Positions 52,731 through 64,000 of a DNA stretch of 64,000 bases are shown here, in pieces. This DNA comes from Paenibacillus timonensis (GTDB lineage Bacteria > Bacillota > Bacilli > Paenibacillales > Paenibacillaceae), in assembly GCF_009725205.1 (NCBI RefSeq), contig NZ_WNZY01000016.1:1-64000 (forward strand). Direction: 5' to 3'. The notes beneath the pieces were generated by a model, which was given only the letters and a program-made list of their open reading frames with translations, had not been told where the DNA came from and searched no databases. A program made the position numbers and the translations under genes. The number at the start of each line of letters is the position of its first letter. Position 1 is the first letter of the stretch.

Positions 52731-53360
52731 ATGCGAAAATTGGTGGTATGCGATCACCCCTTGATTCAACACAAACTGACTTTTATCCGTGACATGCGGA
52801 CTAACACGAAGGACTTTCGTGAACTGGTGGATGAAGTAGCTACCTTGATGGCGTACGAAATTACGCGGGAGATCCCGCTGGAGTCGATTAAAGTGCAAAC
52901 GCCGGTGGCTGAGGCGGAGTCGAAGGTCATTTCCGGACGGATGCTGGGGCTCATTCCGATTCTCCGGGCTGGACTGGGTATGCTGGACGGGGTCTTGAAA
53001 TTGCTCCCTGCGGCAAAAGTCGGTCATGTCGGGTTGTTCCGGGATCCGGAAACGCTGCAACCGGTGGAATACTACATCAAGCTGCCTACGGACGTACAGG
53101 AGCGTGAACTGATCGTGATCGATCCGATGCTGGCTACCGGGGGATCCGCCATTGCGGCAATTACCGCTTTGAAGAATCGCGGCTGTACCCAAATCAAGAT
53201 GATGAACCTGATCGCTGCGCCGGAAGGTGTTAAGGCGGTCCATGATGTGCACCCTGACGTAGATATCTACGTGGCGGCTTTGGACAGCCACCTCAACGAA
53301 CATGGCTATATCATTCCGGGCTTAGGCGATGCCGGCGACCGGTTGTACGGCACGAAGTAA
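52731..53360 (+). CDS. upp: Uracil phosphoribosyltransferase
   Basis: Salvages uracil to UMP using PRPP. The 209-residue protein has the PRPP-binding loop [17 protein letters not shown] (about 125–141), the early [16 protein letters not shown] and the uracil-specific C-terminal [26 protein letters not shown] precedes the ATG. Same position as in Bacillus, between glyA and mnaA. A large repeat cluster follows it. Confidence 0.98.
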   Translation: MRKLVVCDHPLIQHKLTFIRDMRTNTKDFRELVDEVATLMAYEITREIPLESIKVQTPVAEAESKVISGRMLGLIPILRAGLGMLDGVLKLLPAAKVGHVGLFRDPETLQPVEYYIKLPTDVQERELIVIDPMLATGGSAIAAITALKNRGCTQIKMMNLIAAPEGVKAVHDVHPDVDIYVAALDSHLNEHGYIIPGLGDAGDRLYGTK

Positions 53361-53383
53361 ACTAGTTTGGGTTGGAGACCGCT

Positions 53384-53568
53384 CTAACGGAACCCAAAGC
53401 CCTTATTTCGACCATTTCTCGTGTTTTATGATGCTAACGGAACCCAGGGCCCTTATTTGTCCTTTGGGCAACAATTTCGGGTCGTTTTCAGGTAAATAAG
53501 GTCTCCTAGTTCCGTTAGAATCGAAAACCTAGTGTTTTAGGTCAAATAAGGTCATCTGGTTCCGTAAC
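53384..53568. repeat. Cruciform element of four 25-nt units (two direct, two inverted)
   Basis: Units 53384–53408 and 53434–53458 begin CTAACGGAACCCA and end CCCTTATTT. Units 53494–53518 and 53544–53568 are their inverse, AAATAAGG…TTCCGTTAG. Each is 25 nt, with starts 50, 60 and 50 nt apart. The geometry matches the element at 46190–46381 although the sequence differs, apart from a shared TTATTT/AAATAA edge. Confidence 0.82.
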
Positions 53569-53653
53569 AACGGAGTGCCGGCTGAATTCAAGATTCGACG
53601 TCGAGCTCGCACCTCTGAATCGGCATCGTGATGGAAAGACGATTTTATAGGTT
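53567..53653 (+). repeat. Partial copy of the 96-nt-core element
   Basis: Begins with AACGGAG at the end of the cruciform element and carries the last third of the core (CCGGCTGAATTCAAGATTCG and on), then a right arm like that of copy B ending GACGATTTTATA. The first two-thirds are missing. Confidence 0.75.
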
Positions 53654-53668
53654 ATCGTTTCAATCAAA

Positions 53669-53838
53669 GTTTTAAAATCGGGTTTCCAGCGTCGAGAAGG
53701 TTGGATGAAGCTAGGGAGGGAGTAGCGGAGCGTAGCTGAAAGCTACGTGAGCAACGGAGCGACCGGCTGAATTCAAGATTCGACGTCGAAATCGCATCTT
53801 TGAACTCGCATCGCGATGGGAAGACGATTTTAAAATTA
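53669..53838 (+). repeat. Structured dispersed element, copy B
   Basis: Core 53694–53789 (96 nt, 91 identical to copy A). Flanking arms TTTTAAAATCG (53670–53680) and CGATTTTAAAA (53825–53835) pair perfectly over 11 bp but differ from copy A's arms. It ends about 9 nt before the mnaA ribosome site. Minus-strand translation gives a Ser/Leu/Arg-rich open frame that is only a shadow. Confidence 0.82.
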
Positions 53839-53864
53839 CCTCTATAAGGAAGGAATTGAGTAGG

Positions 53865-55019
53865 GTGGGTAAGATTAAGGTAATGACCATCTTCGGCGTC
53901 AGACCCGAAGCGATTAAGATGGCACCGTTGATTCTCGAGCTCCAGAAGCATCCTGAGCAGATCGAATCGGTCGTTTGCGTGACGGCCCAGCATCGGGAAA
54001 TGCTCGACCAGGTGTTGGATGTTTTCAAGATCGTCCCGGATTATGATCTGGATGTCATGAAGCCGAATCAGACGTTGAACGAAATTACGATTCGCGTGCT
54101 TCAAGGGTTGGAAGGCGTCCTCAAAGAGGCCAAGCCGGATATCGTGCTGGTGCACGGGGATACATTGACCACATTCCTGGCGAGTTATGCCGCCTTCCTG
54201 CAGCAAATTAAGGTGGGGCATGTCGAAGCCGGCCTGCGTACTTGGAACAAGTTGTCGCCTTATCCGGAAGAAATGAACCGTCAGTTGACCGGCGTTTTGG
54301 CCGATCTGCACTTTGCTCCGACGGATTGGTCGGCAAGTAATTTGCGCAAGGAAAATAAGCCGGAGTCAGCTATATATGTCACAGGCAACACGGTTACGGA
54401 TGTGTTTCAATATACAGTACAGCCGAATTACACGAACTCTGTGCTGGACTGGGCCGCCGGAAAGCGGCTTATTTTGATGACGGCGCACCGTCGCGAATCG
54501 CAAGGCGAACCGCACCTGAACATTTTCCGTGCCGTGAAGCGAATTGCCGATGAGTTCGAGGATGTAGCCATCGTGTATCCGGTCCACCCAAGCCCTGCGG
54601 TGAGGGAGCCGGCTTACGAAACTTTGGGGGATCACCCTCGTATTAAACTTATCGATCCTTTGGATGTAGTGGATTTGCACAACTTCTATCCTCATACGCA
54701 TTTGATACTTACGGATTCGGGCGGTTTGCAGGAAGAAGCGCCTTCTTTTGGCGTTCCGGTGCTTGTGCTTCGCGATACGACGGAACGTCCCGAAGGGATC
54801 GAAGCGGGAACGCTGGAATTGGTCGGCACAAATGAGGAGATGGTTTATGAGCGGACAAAGGCGTTGCTCAGCGATCAGAACTTGTATGAATCGATGAGCC
54901 GGGCAGCAAATCCGTACGGCGATGGAAAGGCATCGCAAAGAATTGTCAATGCGATATGTCACCATTTCGGATTTTCGGATCAGCGTCCGGAGGAATTTCA
55001 CAGAAAGTTCACAAACTAA
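53865..55019 (+). CDS. mnaA: UDP-N-acetylglucosamine 2-epimerase (non-hydrolysing)
   Basis: Interconverts UDP-GlcNAc and UDP-ManNAc for teichoic acid or other wall polymers. 384 residues with the WecB/MnaA signatures KVMTIFGVRPEAIKMAPLI, QHREMLDQVL, VHGDTLTTF, the catalytic-region GHVEAGLRT and TDSGGLQEEAPSFGVPVL. The GTG at 53865 is preferred (AAGGAAGG 10 nt upstream) over the TTG at 53856, which would be too close. It lies between upp and the atp operon as in Bacillus and Listeria. Confidence 0.96.
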   Translation: MGKIKVMTIFGVRPEAIKMAPLILELQKHPEQIESVVCVTAQHREMLDQVLDVFKIVPDYDLDVMKPNQTLNEITIRVLQGLEGVLKEAKPDIVLVHGDTLTTFLASYAAFLQQIKVGHVEAGLRTWNKLSPYPEEMNRQLTGVLADLHFAPTDWSASNLRKENKPESAIYVTGNTVTDVFQYTVQPNYTNSVLDWAAGKRLILMTAHRRESQGEPHLNIFRAVKRIADEFEDVAIVYPVHPSPAVREPAYETLGDHPRIKLIDPLDVVDLHNFYPHTHLILTDSGGLQEEAPSFGVPVLVLRDTTERPEGIEAGTLELVGTNEEMVYERTKALLSDQNLYESMSRAANPYGDGKASQRIVNAICHHFGFSDQRPEEFHRKFTN

Positions 55020-55144
55020 CGAAAATTTGTTTTGATCGCGAGCCTAAAAAAGTATACAGTATTACTGTACGCTGTATGCGTTTTATTCAGGATGGCAAGG
55101 GCAAATTTAGCATTTCAAGGCTTTAAATCACTAAAAAACCTCAA

Positions 55145-55174
55145 TTGACAAGATCTCTTCACAATTAGTAAAAT
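55145..55174 (+). promoter_or_regulatory. Promoter of the ATP synthase operon
   Basis: TTGACA (55145–55150), 18-nt spacer, TAAAAT (55169–55174), 27 nt before the first ATG. Confidence 0.7.
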
Positions 55175-55200
55175 AAATTGGGATTATTAGGGTGATTGAA

Positions 55201-55446
55201 ATGGAAGACCCGACAAAACCTGGTAAAAACAACAACAGCGTTGGAAAGGCTGTCGCTGTGGTAACCGCTTTAGGAATGAACTTTGCCGTATGCGCTGTAG
55301 GAGGTTACTTCCTTGGCACCTGGATGGATAAGCTGTGGTTCAAGAACGGCCTGGGCATTGGTTTGGGCGTTTTGATCGGTATTGCAGCGGGCATCCTTGG
55401 CATCGTCGCTCTGATTAAGTCGGTTGTGGGGGGAAATAATGGATGA
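55201..55446 (+). CDS. atpZ: AtpZ, small ATP synthase-associated membrane protein
   Basis: 81-residue protein with two hydrophobic helices (about 17–38 and 46–70) of the AtpZ/AtpI family (GGYFLGTWMDKLW … GIAAGILGIVALI). AtpZ has been linked to assembly or Mg2+/Ca2+ handling of F1Fo. A GTG at 55192 is an alternative start. Its stop overlaps the atpI start by 8 nt. Confidence 0.88.
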   Translation: MEDPTKPGKNNNSVGKAVAVVTALGMNFAVCAVGGYFLGTWMDKLWFKNGLGIGLGVLIGIAAGILGIVALIKSVVGGNNG

Positions 55447-55819
55447 GCTGTCGAAATACAGCCGTGCTTTGACAGCCGGAACCCTAGGTTTCTTGGCCCT
55501 GTGTTTTCTCGGAGGCGCTTTATTGCCGAAAGTTCAGAGCATTATGCTTGGCATTGCGCTCGGCTCAGCAGTAAGCTGGATTAATGCGGTTTACCTTAGC
55601 CGTAAGGTCCGGCAGGTACTGGATGCCGCGGTAAACGGCGGTTCGAAGCGGTTGAACATGGGGTTTCTGACCCGTACGGCACTGGCGGCTCTGGCGGTAT
55701 TTGCCGCTATGAAATTTCCGCAGCATCTCAATGTGTATGCGGTTGCCGGCAGTCTGGTTTTTGCGCAATTTTTGCTTCTTTTTATAGGCATTCGTTTTTC
55801 TCGTAAGCCTGAGGCTTGA
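55439..55819 (+). CDS. atpI: ATP synthase protein I
   Basis: 126-residue protein with four hydrophobic spans, the usual first or second gene of atp operons. It is thought to help assemble the c-ring. The sequence LGIALGSAVSWINAVYLSRKVRQ (about 36–58) is typical of AtpI. GGGGGGAAATA precedes the ATG inside atpZ. The start at 55439 was chosen on that basis. Confidence 0.88.
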   Translation: MDELSKYSRALTAGTLGFLALCFLGGALLPKVQSIMLGIALGSAVSWINAVYLSRKVRQVLDAAVNGGSKRLNMGFLTRTALAALAVFAAMKFPQHLNVYAVAGSLVFAQFLLLFIGIRFSRKPEA

Positions 55820-55850
55820 AACATTCAACTTGGAATGGGGGTGAGAAAAC

Positions 55851-56672
55851 ATGCATGAAGCTCCGGTCATAGAATTGGGCGGCCTACATATAGACCTGTC
55901 CGTTATTTTGATGCTGGTAGTGACTTGCACGATCGTGTTTGTTGTTGCCCGCCTGGCGACGCGGAACTTATCCGTAGAGAATCCTGGAAAGTTGCAAAAT
56001 TTCTTGGAATGGGCGGTCGAATTCGTTCAGAACATGATTTCCAGCACCATGGATCTAAAGAAAGGGAAACCATTCCTTTCCTTGGCCATGACGATGATTA
56101 TGTTTATTTTTGTCGCAAATATGCTCGGACTACCGTTCGGTGTCGTCACGGAGTATGATAATCCGGCAAAAGCAACCATCTTCGGTCAAGAAATTACGTC
56201 GGTGACCACAGTGCTTGCGGAAGAACACGCGAAGCATCCGGGTGAGGAAGCACATGCCGAGGTAGCCTGGTGGAAATCTCCTACGGCCGATCTCAGTGTG
56301 ACGATGGCGCTTGCGTTACTGGTATTCGTCATATCTCACGGTCTTGGGATGATCAAGAATACCAAAAATTATTTCAAGCATTACGTACAGCCGTATCCGT
56401 TTTTCCTACCGATTAACATCATTGAGCAGTTGTCGAAGCTGCTGACGCATGGCGTTCGTCTATACGCGAACATCTTTGCGGGCGAGGTGCTGATCTCCAC
56501 GATCATGACTTTGGCCAAAGCAAGCGTGATCGGCGCAATCTTCTCCGTTCCGTTGCTGATGGTTTGGGACGGATTCAGTATTTTCGTCGGTGCGATTCAA
56601 GCTTTTGTCTTTGTCATCTTGATGATGGTGTACATCTCGCAAAACCTCGAAAGCCACGAGGAAGAGCATTAA
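55851..56672 (+). CDS. atpB: ATP synthase Fo subunit a
   Basis: Stator half-channel subunit, 273 residues with about six spans. The essential Arg is in LTHGVRLYANIFAGEVL (near residue 204). The hydrophilic loop around 120–145 is long and His/Glu-rich. GGGGGTGAG precedes the ATG, 31 nt after atpI. Normal order and length. Confidence 0.97.
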   Translation: MHEAPVIELGGLHIDLSVILMLVVTCTIVFVVARLATRNLSVENPGKLQNFLEWAVEFVQNMISSTMDLKKGKPFLSLAMTMIMFIFVANMLGLPFGVVTEYDNPAKATIFGQEITSVTTVLAEEHAKHPGEEAHAEVAWWKSPTADLSVTMALALLVFVISHGLGMIKNTKNYFKHYVQPYPFFLPINIIEQLSKLLTHGVRLYANIFAGEVLISTIMTLAKASVIGAIFSVPLLMVWDGFSIFVGAIQAFVFVILMMVYISQNLESHEEEH

Positions 56673-56748
56673 TCGGGGAGTTTGGATTCCCGCGCTTCAA
56701 AGATAAGCTAAGTTTCAAGTTACGGATTGGAGAACGACTTCAACCTGA

Positions 56749-57018
<270 letters not shown>

Positions 57019-57131
57019 TCGAATTTTCAAAAAGAAATGGCGGGGAAGGCCACAGCCGTCCACGCCTTCTTTTTAGCCCGGGCAGGGCGATACGCGAATG
57101 CGGATAGGCTTCGGAAAGGAGTGACTTAAGT

Positions 57132-57620
57132 TTGGAAATCGTATGGGAAAACACCGTCATCGCGTTGATCGCGATCGGGATTTTATACTTCTTATTGAAC
57201 AAATACGCTTTCGGTCCGTTGTTGTCCGTGATGGAGAAACGTCGCGAACTCGTGCAACAACAGCTAAGCGAAGCGGCGCAAACTCGCGAGCAGGCAACTG
57301 CCTTTGTGGAGGAGCAAAAAGCGGCCCTTCAGCAAGCGCGCAAAGAGGCGTATGACATTATCGAGCAATCCAAGCAAACGAGCAGCAAGCAAGCCGCTCA
57401 AATGCTGGATCAAGCTAAGGACGAAGCAACCCGCTTGAAAGAAGAAGCGGTACGCGACATTCAGAACGAGAAGAACCGTGCTGTGGAACAGCTTCGCAGC
57501 GAAGTCGGCGCCGTGTCGGTGAAGATCGCATCCAAGTTGATCGAGAAAGAGGTCAGCGAAGAAGGCGTTCAAGGCGAACTGGTCGACAAGTACCTTAAAG
57601 AGGTCGGTGGCCGCTCATGA
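57132..57620 (+). CDS. atpF: ATP synthase Fo subunit b
   Basis: 162-residue peripheral-stalk subunit: one N-terminal membrane helix (about 6–24), then a long charged coiled coil to the C terminus. The start is TTG with GGAAAGGAG upstream. Its stop overlaps the atpH ATG (ATGA). Confidence 0.95.
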   Translation: MEIVWENTVIALIAIGILYFLLNKYAFGPLLSVMEKRRELVQQQLSEAAQTREQATAFVEEQKAALQQARKEAYDIIEQSKQTSSKQAAQMLDQAKDEATRLKEEAVRDIQNEKNRAVEQLRSEVGAVSVKIASKLIEKEVSEEGVQGELVDKYLKEVGGRS

Positions 57621-58165
57621 GCCGCGAGACCGTAGCCGCAAAACGGTATGCCAAAGCGTTATATGAAATCGCCGCGGCGGAAGGCCGGACGCTAGAGGTC
57701 GAAGAAGAATTGAAGGCGCTGGCGGCTGCTTTTCAGGCTGGGGATGACATCGAGCATTTCATCGCCTCGCCGAAAATTACGGAAACCGCCAAATGGGAAG
57801 CCATTTCCCGCGCGATTGAAGGCAAACTGTCCAAACCCGTAGTTTCTACGGTGAAGCTTCTGGTGGAACGCGGAAGAATCGGACTCCTGCCAGAGCTGGT
57901 GGACGCTTACGTGAGCATTTCCGGCGAAGCGCTGGGGCTTGCTAACGCAGTGGTTACGACCACGTACCCGTTAAACGAGGACGAGAAGCAGCAAGTTGCT
58001 GCGGAGTTCGGCGCACTCGTGAAGAAGAAGATTCGGGTCGAGAATGTGATCGATCCATCGCTGCTTGGCGGGATGAAAGTGCGAATCGGCGATACGTTGT
58101 ACGATGGAAGCTTGGCCGGGAAACTGGAACGGCTCGAAAAGTCTTTTCGAAGACAAGCACTGTAG
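57617..58165 (+). CDS. atpH: ATP synthase F1 subunit delta
   Basis: 182-residue OSCP-type subunit linking b to the alpha3beta3 head. The N-terminal helical bundle begins VAAKRYAKALYEIA. The C-terminal signature is DPSLLGGMKVRIGDTLYDGSLAGKL. It is translationally coupled to atpF by a 4-nt overlap. Confidence 0.96.
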   Translation: MSRETVAAKRYAKALYEIAAAEGRTLEVEEELKALAAAFQAGDDIEHFIASPKITETAKWEAISRAIEGKLSKPVVSTVKLLVERGRIGLLPELVDAYVSISGEALGLANAVVTTTYPLNEDEKQQVAAEFGALVKKKIRVENVIDPSLLGGMKVRIGDTLYDGSLAGKLERLEKSFRRQAL

Positions 58166-59695
<1,530 letters not shown>

Positions 59696-59988
59696 ATGTT
59701 CTTGCGGCACAAACCGGCCTTGGCTAAGCGCAACGCCGGTTTACGCCTGTGTGTAAAAAATACTTTGGGGATGCCAATTGAAACGGTTGAATGAATCCTT
59801 AAGCAAAAGGTTGAAATGATTCTGAAGAAGCGAAGCGTTCGCCTTTGTGAGCGGATTTCACCTATTTCTGAATTCGTCAATTCAAGAAATCCGCGAGCAA
59901 CAGCGATCGTAAGAACATTTCAATATTGCAGCTTCATAGATTCATGCAATTGAATTTTGGCCACGCCAAAGTTTAAGGTGGTGAAATC
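59696..59988 (+). other. Structured atpA–atpG intercistronic region
   Basis: A 293-nt gap inside the operon, long for this junction. It holds three hairpins: AAACCGGC/GCCGGTTT (59711–59742), GCGAA/TTCGC (59830–59842) and GCGGATTTC/GAAATCCGC (59851–59894) with an inner TGAATT/AATTCA. No T tracts follow, so these are not terminators. No frame is convincing. Confidence 0.6.
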
Positions 59989-62278
<2,290 letters not shown>

Positions 62279-62337
62279 ATCCAAGCCGAATCCGGATGCT
62301 TCAGAAATGAACTGTCCCACGAACAGGAGGGATAAAC

Positions 62338-62757
62338 TTGAGCAGCTTTTTATTGGAAATCGTTACGCCGGAGCATGTGGTGTACTCGAAAGAGGTGGAC
62401 AGCCTGATGGTCCGCGGACTCGAAGGGGAGCTTGGCATCTTGCGAGGCCATATTCCACTCGTCACACCGCTGCAAGTTGCTCCAGTGGTTGCGAAAACCG
62501 GCAAGGAAACGACAACGATCGCGGTACACGGTGGTTTCATCGAAGTGCAAAGCGATAAAGTCATCGTGCTTGCCGAGAGTGCGGAGCTGCCGGAAGAAAT
62601 CGACCTGGAGCGGGCCATTGCGGCCCGGGAGCGTGCGGAACGCCGATTGGCGGCTCGCAGCAACCAGGACCGAGTCGATCATCGCCGCGCAGAGCTGGCG
62701 CTGCAACGGGCGGTTACGCGGATCAACGTATCCAGCGACAACCGTCATAAGCAATAA
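62338..62757 (+). CDS. atpC: ATP synthase F1 subunit epsilon
   Basis: 139-residue regulatory subunit: a beta sandwich (LEIVTPEHVVYSKEVDSLMVRGLEGELGILRGHIPLV) then two C-terminal helices (RAIAARERAERRLAAR … AVTRINVS). The start is TTG with CAGGAGGG 8 nt upstream. Last gene of the atp operon, followed by a terminator. Confidence 0.96.
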   Translation: MSSFLLEIVTPEHVVYSKEVDSLMVRGLEGELGILRGHIPLVTPLQVAPVVAKTGKETTTIAVHGGFIEVQSDKVIVLAESAELPEEIDLERAIAARERAERRLAARSNQDRVDHRRAELALQRAVTRINVSSDNRHKQ

Positions 62758-62768
62758 ATCTGCGGAAT

Positions 62769-62796
62769 AACGGGCACCTTTGGGTGCCTGTTTTTT
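62769..62796 (+). terminator. Terminator of the atp operon
   Basis: GGCACC, TTTG loop, GGTGCC then TGTTTTTT. Confidence 0.92.
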
Positions 62797-63034
62797 CTTG
62801 CAGAATGACATGACGATGACATTTAGGTGATAGATGAATTTGGAAACCTTTGCAAGGTGAAGAAAAGCTGGATTATTGCTGCGATGGCAAGTATGATATA
62901 TAAGGTCTATATTTTTACAAGTTCATAACCGATATATATTACAAGGTTGTGAATCTTGGAGCAATGCGTTACAGATCAGGATTAACCGTTTAGGTACTTG
63001 CAGCATAAATATAAATGTGATGGGGGATTTAGTC

Positions 63035-63286
63035 ATGAATCCAATCGACCAGGTAACGGCTTCGGTCGGTGTGGGCGGCTTGACAGCCATCCTCGTCTCC
63101 TTGGCATGCATTGCGTTGTCATGGTGGGCGCTGCAAAACTTGAAGCTGGATCTATTCATTCGTCACCCTAAGGGACCGCAAGGAAAGCTGCTGCAGCTGT
63201 TGCTCGCGGTGGTATTGGGGCGTTTTGTAGCCGCTTTTGTGATGGAGTATTGGGGATATACCCAAATGTTGAAGTACATGTTTTGA
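63035..63286 (+). CDS. DUF1146 membrane protein (YwzB-like)
   Basis: 83-residue protein with two hydrophobic helices (about 11–34 and 53–70) joined by a basic loop (LFIRHPKGPQGKLLQLL). This is the DUF1146/YwzB pattern. It occupies the conserved place between atpC and murA. GGGGG lies 9 nt before the ATG at 63035. Function unknown. Confidence 0.87.
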   Translation: MNPIDQVTASVGVGGLTAILVSLACIALSWWALQNLKLDLFIRHPKGPQGKLLQLLLAVVLGRFVAAFVMEYWGYTQMLKYMF

Positions 63287-63527
63287 TCAAAGCAATTTGT
63301 CGAATAACATCATTTCATTGTGTCAACAATGGTGAGTAAGGACTACGACTCGAGAGCATGTCCATAAACGGGGCAAGAGGCGATTTCTGCGCCAAAACAC
63401 GCTTTTTCGACAGGATTAGAGCCTTGTGTGCCTTAAATGACCGGTGATATGATGAAATTTAGGGAATGAACAGGTTAATCTTTTTCCAAATCGGGAAAAA
63501 AGTGAAAATGAACGCGCGGAGGGAACC

Positions 63528-64000
63528 ATGATGAGCAAATTTATCGTCCGCGGTGGCAATGTTTTGGCCGGGAACGTAAAAGTCAGCGGTGCTAAAAATT
63601 CAGTGCTACCGATCATTGCAGCGTCTTTATTGGGTGAAGAAGGGGTTAGCGTTATTCGAGATGCACCACCTCTAGACGATGTGATGACCATTAATAAAGT
63701 GTTAGAGTCGCTGGGAGCGGCCGTTACCTATGATCGGGAAGTCATTACGGTCGATGCGCGGCAAATCGCTTCATGCGAAGCGCCTTATGAGTGGGTGCGA
63801 AAGATGCGGGCGTCTTTTCTTGTCATGGGTCCGTTGTTGACACGGATGGGTTTCACCCGGATTTCCCTGCCGGGAGGCTGCGCGATCGGGACTAGACCGA
63901 TTGACCAGCATTTGAAAGGCTTCGAAGCGATGGGCGCAGAGATCACCCTCGGTCACGGATTTATCGAAGCCAAAGCGAACGGCCGCCTCCGCGGCGCTAA
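63528..64000 (+). CDS. murA: UDP-N-acetylglucosamine 1-carboxyvinyltransferase, 5' part
   Basis: First committed enzyme of peptidoglycan synthesis (PEP transfer to UDP-GlcNAc). The 157 residues present carry [23 protein letters not shown] with the catalytic Lys-Asn pair near 23–24, [16 protein letters not shown], and the fosfomycin-target loop [17 protein letters not shown] with its Cys. The frame is open to the end of the window. CGGAGGGAACC precedes ATGATG; the first ATG (63528) is taken. The 241-nt gap before it shows no further feature. Confidence 0.97.
   Translation, partial: MMSKFIVRGGNVLAGNVKVSGAKNSVLPIIAASLLGEEGVSVIRDAPPLDDVMTINKVLESLGAAVTYDREVITVDARQIASCEAPYEWVRKMRASFLVMGPLLTRMGFTRISLPGGCAIGTRPIDQHLKGFEAMGAEITLGHGFIEAKANGRLRGA

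Noticed and set aside
53664..54311. 215-residue minus-strand frame with Ser/Leu-rich SNLEFSRS end
   Set aside because: It is the antisense of mnaA joined to the translated repeat element. A similar peptide at 18118–18582 arises only from the repeat copy there.

Overview
The window reads as the chromosome of an endospore-forming, moderately high-GC member of the Firmicutes, most likely Paenibacillus or a close relative. The evidence is the gene order prfA–prmC … spoIIR–ywlC … ywlD–ywlE–ywlG–glyA–upp–mnaA–atpZIBEFHAGDC–ywzB–murA (the Bacillales order), strong AGGAGG-type ribosome binding sites, frequent TTG/GTG starts, a sporulation gene, and a GlnRS of the kind found in only some Bacillales. 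The genus call is inference.

Left part (1–31 kb): a remnant of a 2-oxoacid:ferredoxin oxidoreductase gene abuts a VanY-like lipoprotein. A Fur-controlled siderophore module follows (FecE-type ATPase plus FhuF-like reductase). Next come an NADH oxidase and a formate/nitrite channel, both preceded by Rex-type operators. Around 5.7–7.6 kb is an accessory island holding an apparently catalytically dead IS1595-like protein between two different satellite repeats. It is followed by a molybdopterin oxidoreductase, MFS transporters, glnS, a LacI regulator, mobA/moaA, a TorD-like chaperone, an RND exporter with its TetR regulator, cardiolipin synthase, type 2 IPP isomerase and a complete ECF vitamin-type transporter.

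Middle part (30–48 kb): ychF, two TM2 proteins, and a minus-strand LysR–ABC(NitT/TauT)–cysteine hydrolase–MFS operon for an unidentified small molecule. Then prfA–prmC, a small possible spore-surface protein behind a mother-cell sigma-type –10 box, a RodA/FtsW family protein, spoIIR, ywlC, a DUF72 protein, mntP, ywlE and ywlG.

Right part (48–64 kb): glyA, an Rrf2–flavoprotein–methyltransferase cluster on the minus strand, upp, mnaA, the full F1Fo ATP synthase operon, a DUF1146 protein and the start of murA (cut by the window edge).

The least explained material lies between genes. (1) A 96-nt conserved core with flanking arms that differ between copies yet stay self-complementary sits just upstream of torD and of mnaA, each time behind a partial copy. 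(2) Two cruciform elements of unrelated sequence (46.2 and 53.4 kb) share one geometry: four short units, two direct then two inverted, about 50 nt apart. (3) A three-hairpin cluster lies before spoIIR. (4) A predicted Fnr-type promoter followed about 90 nt later by a terminator looks like a small RNA with a C-rich, anti-Shine-Dalgarno-like segment. No tRNA, rRNA, CRISPR array or prophage was seen.
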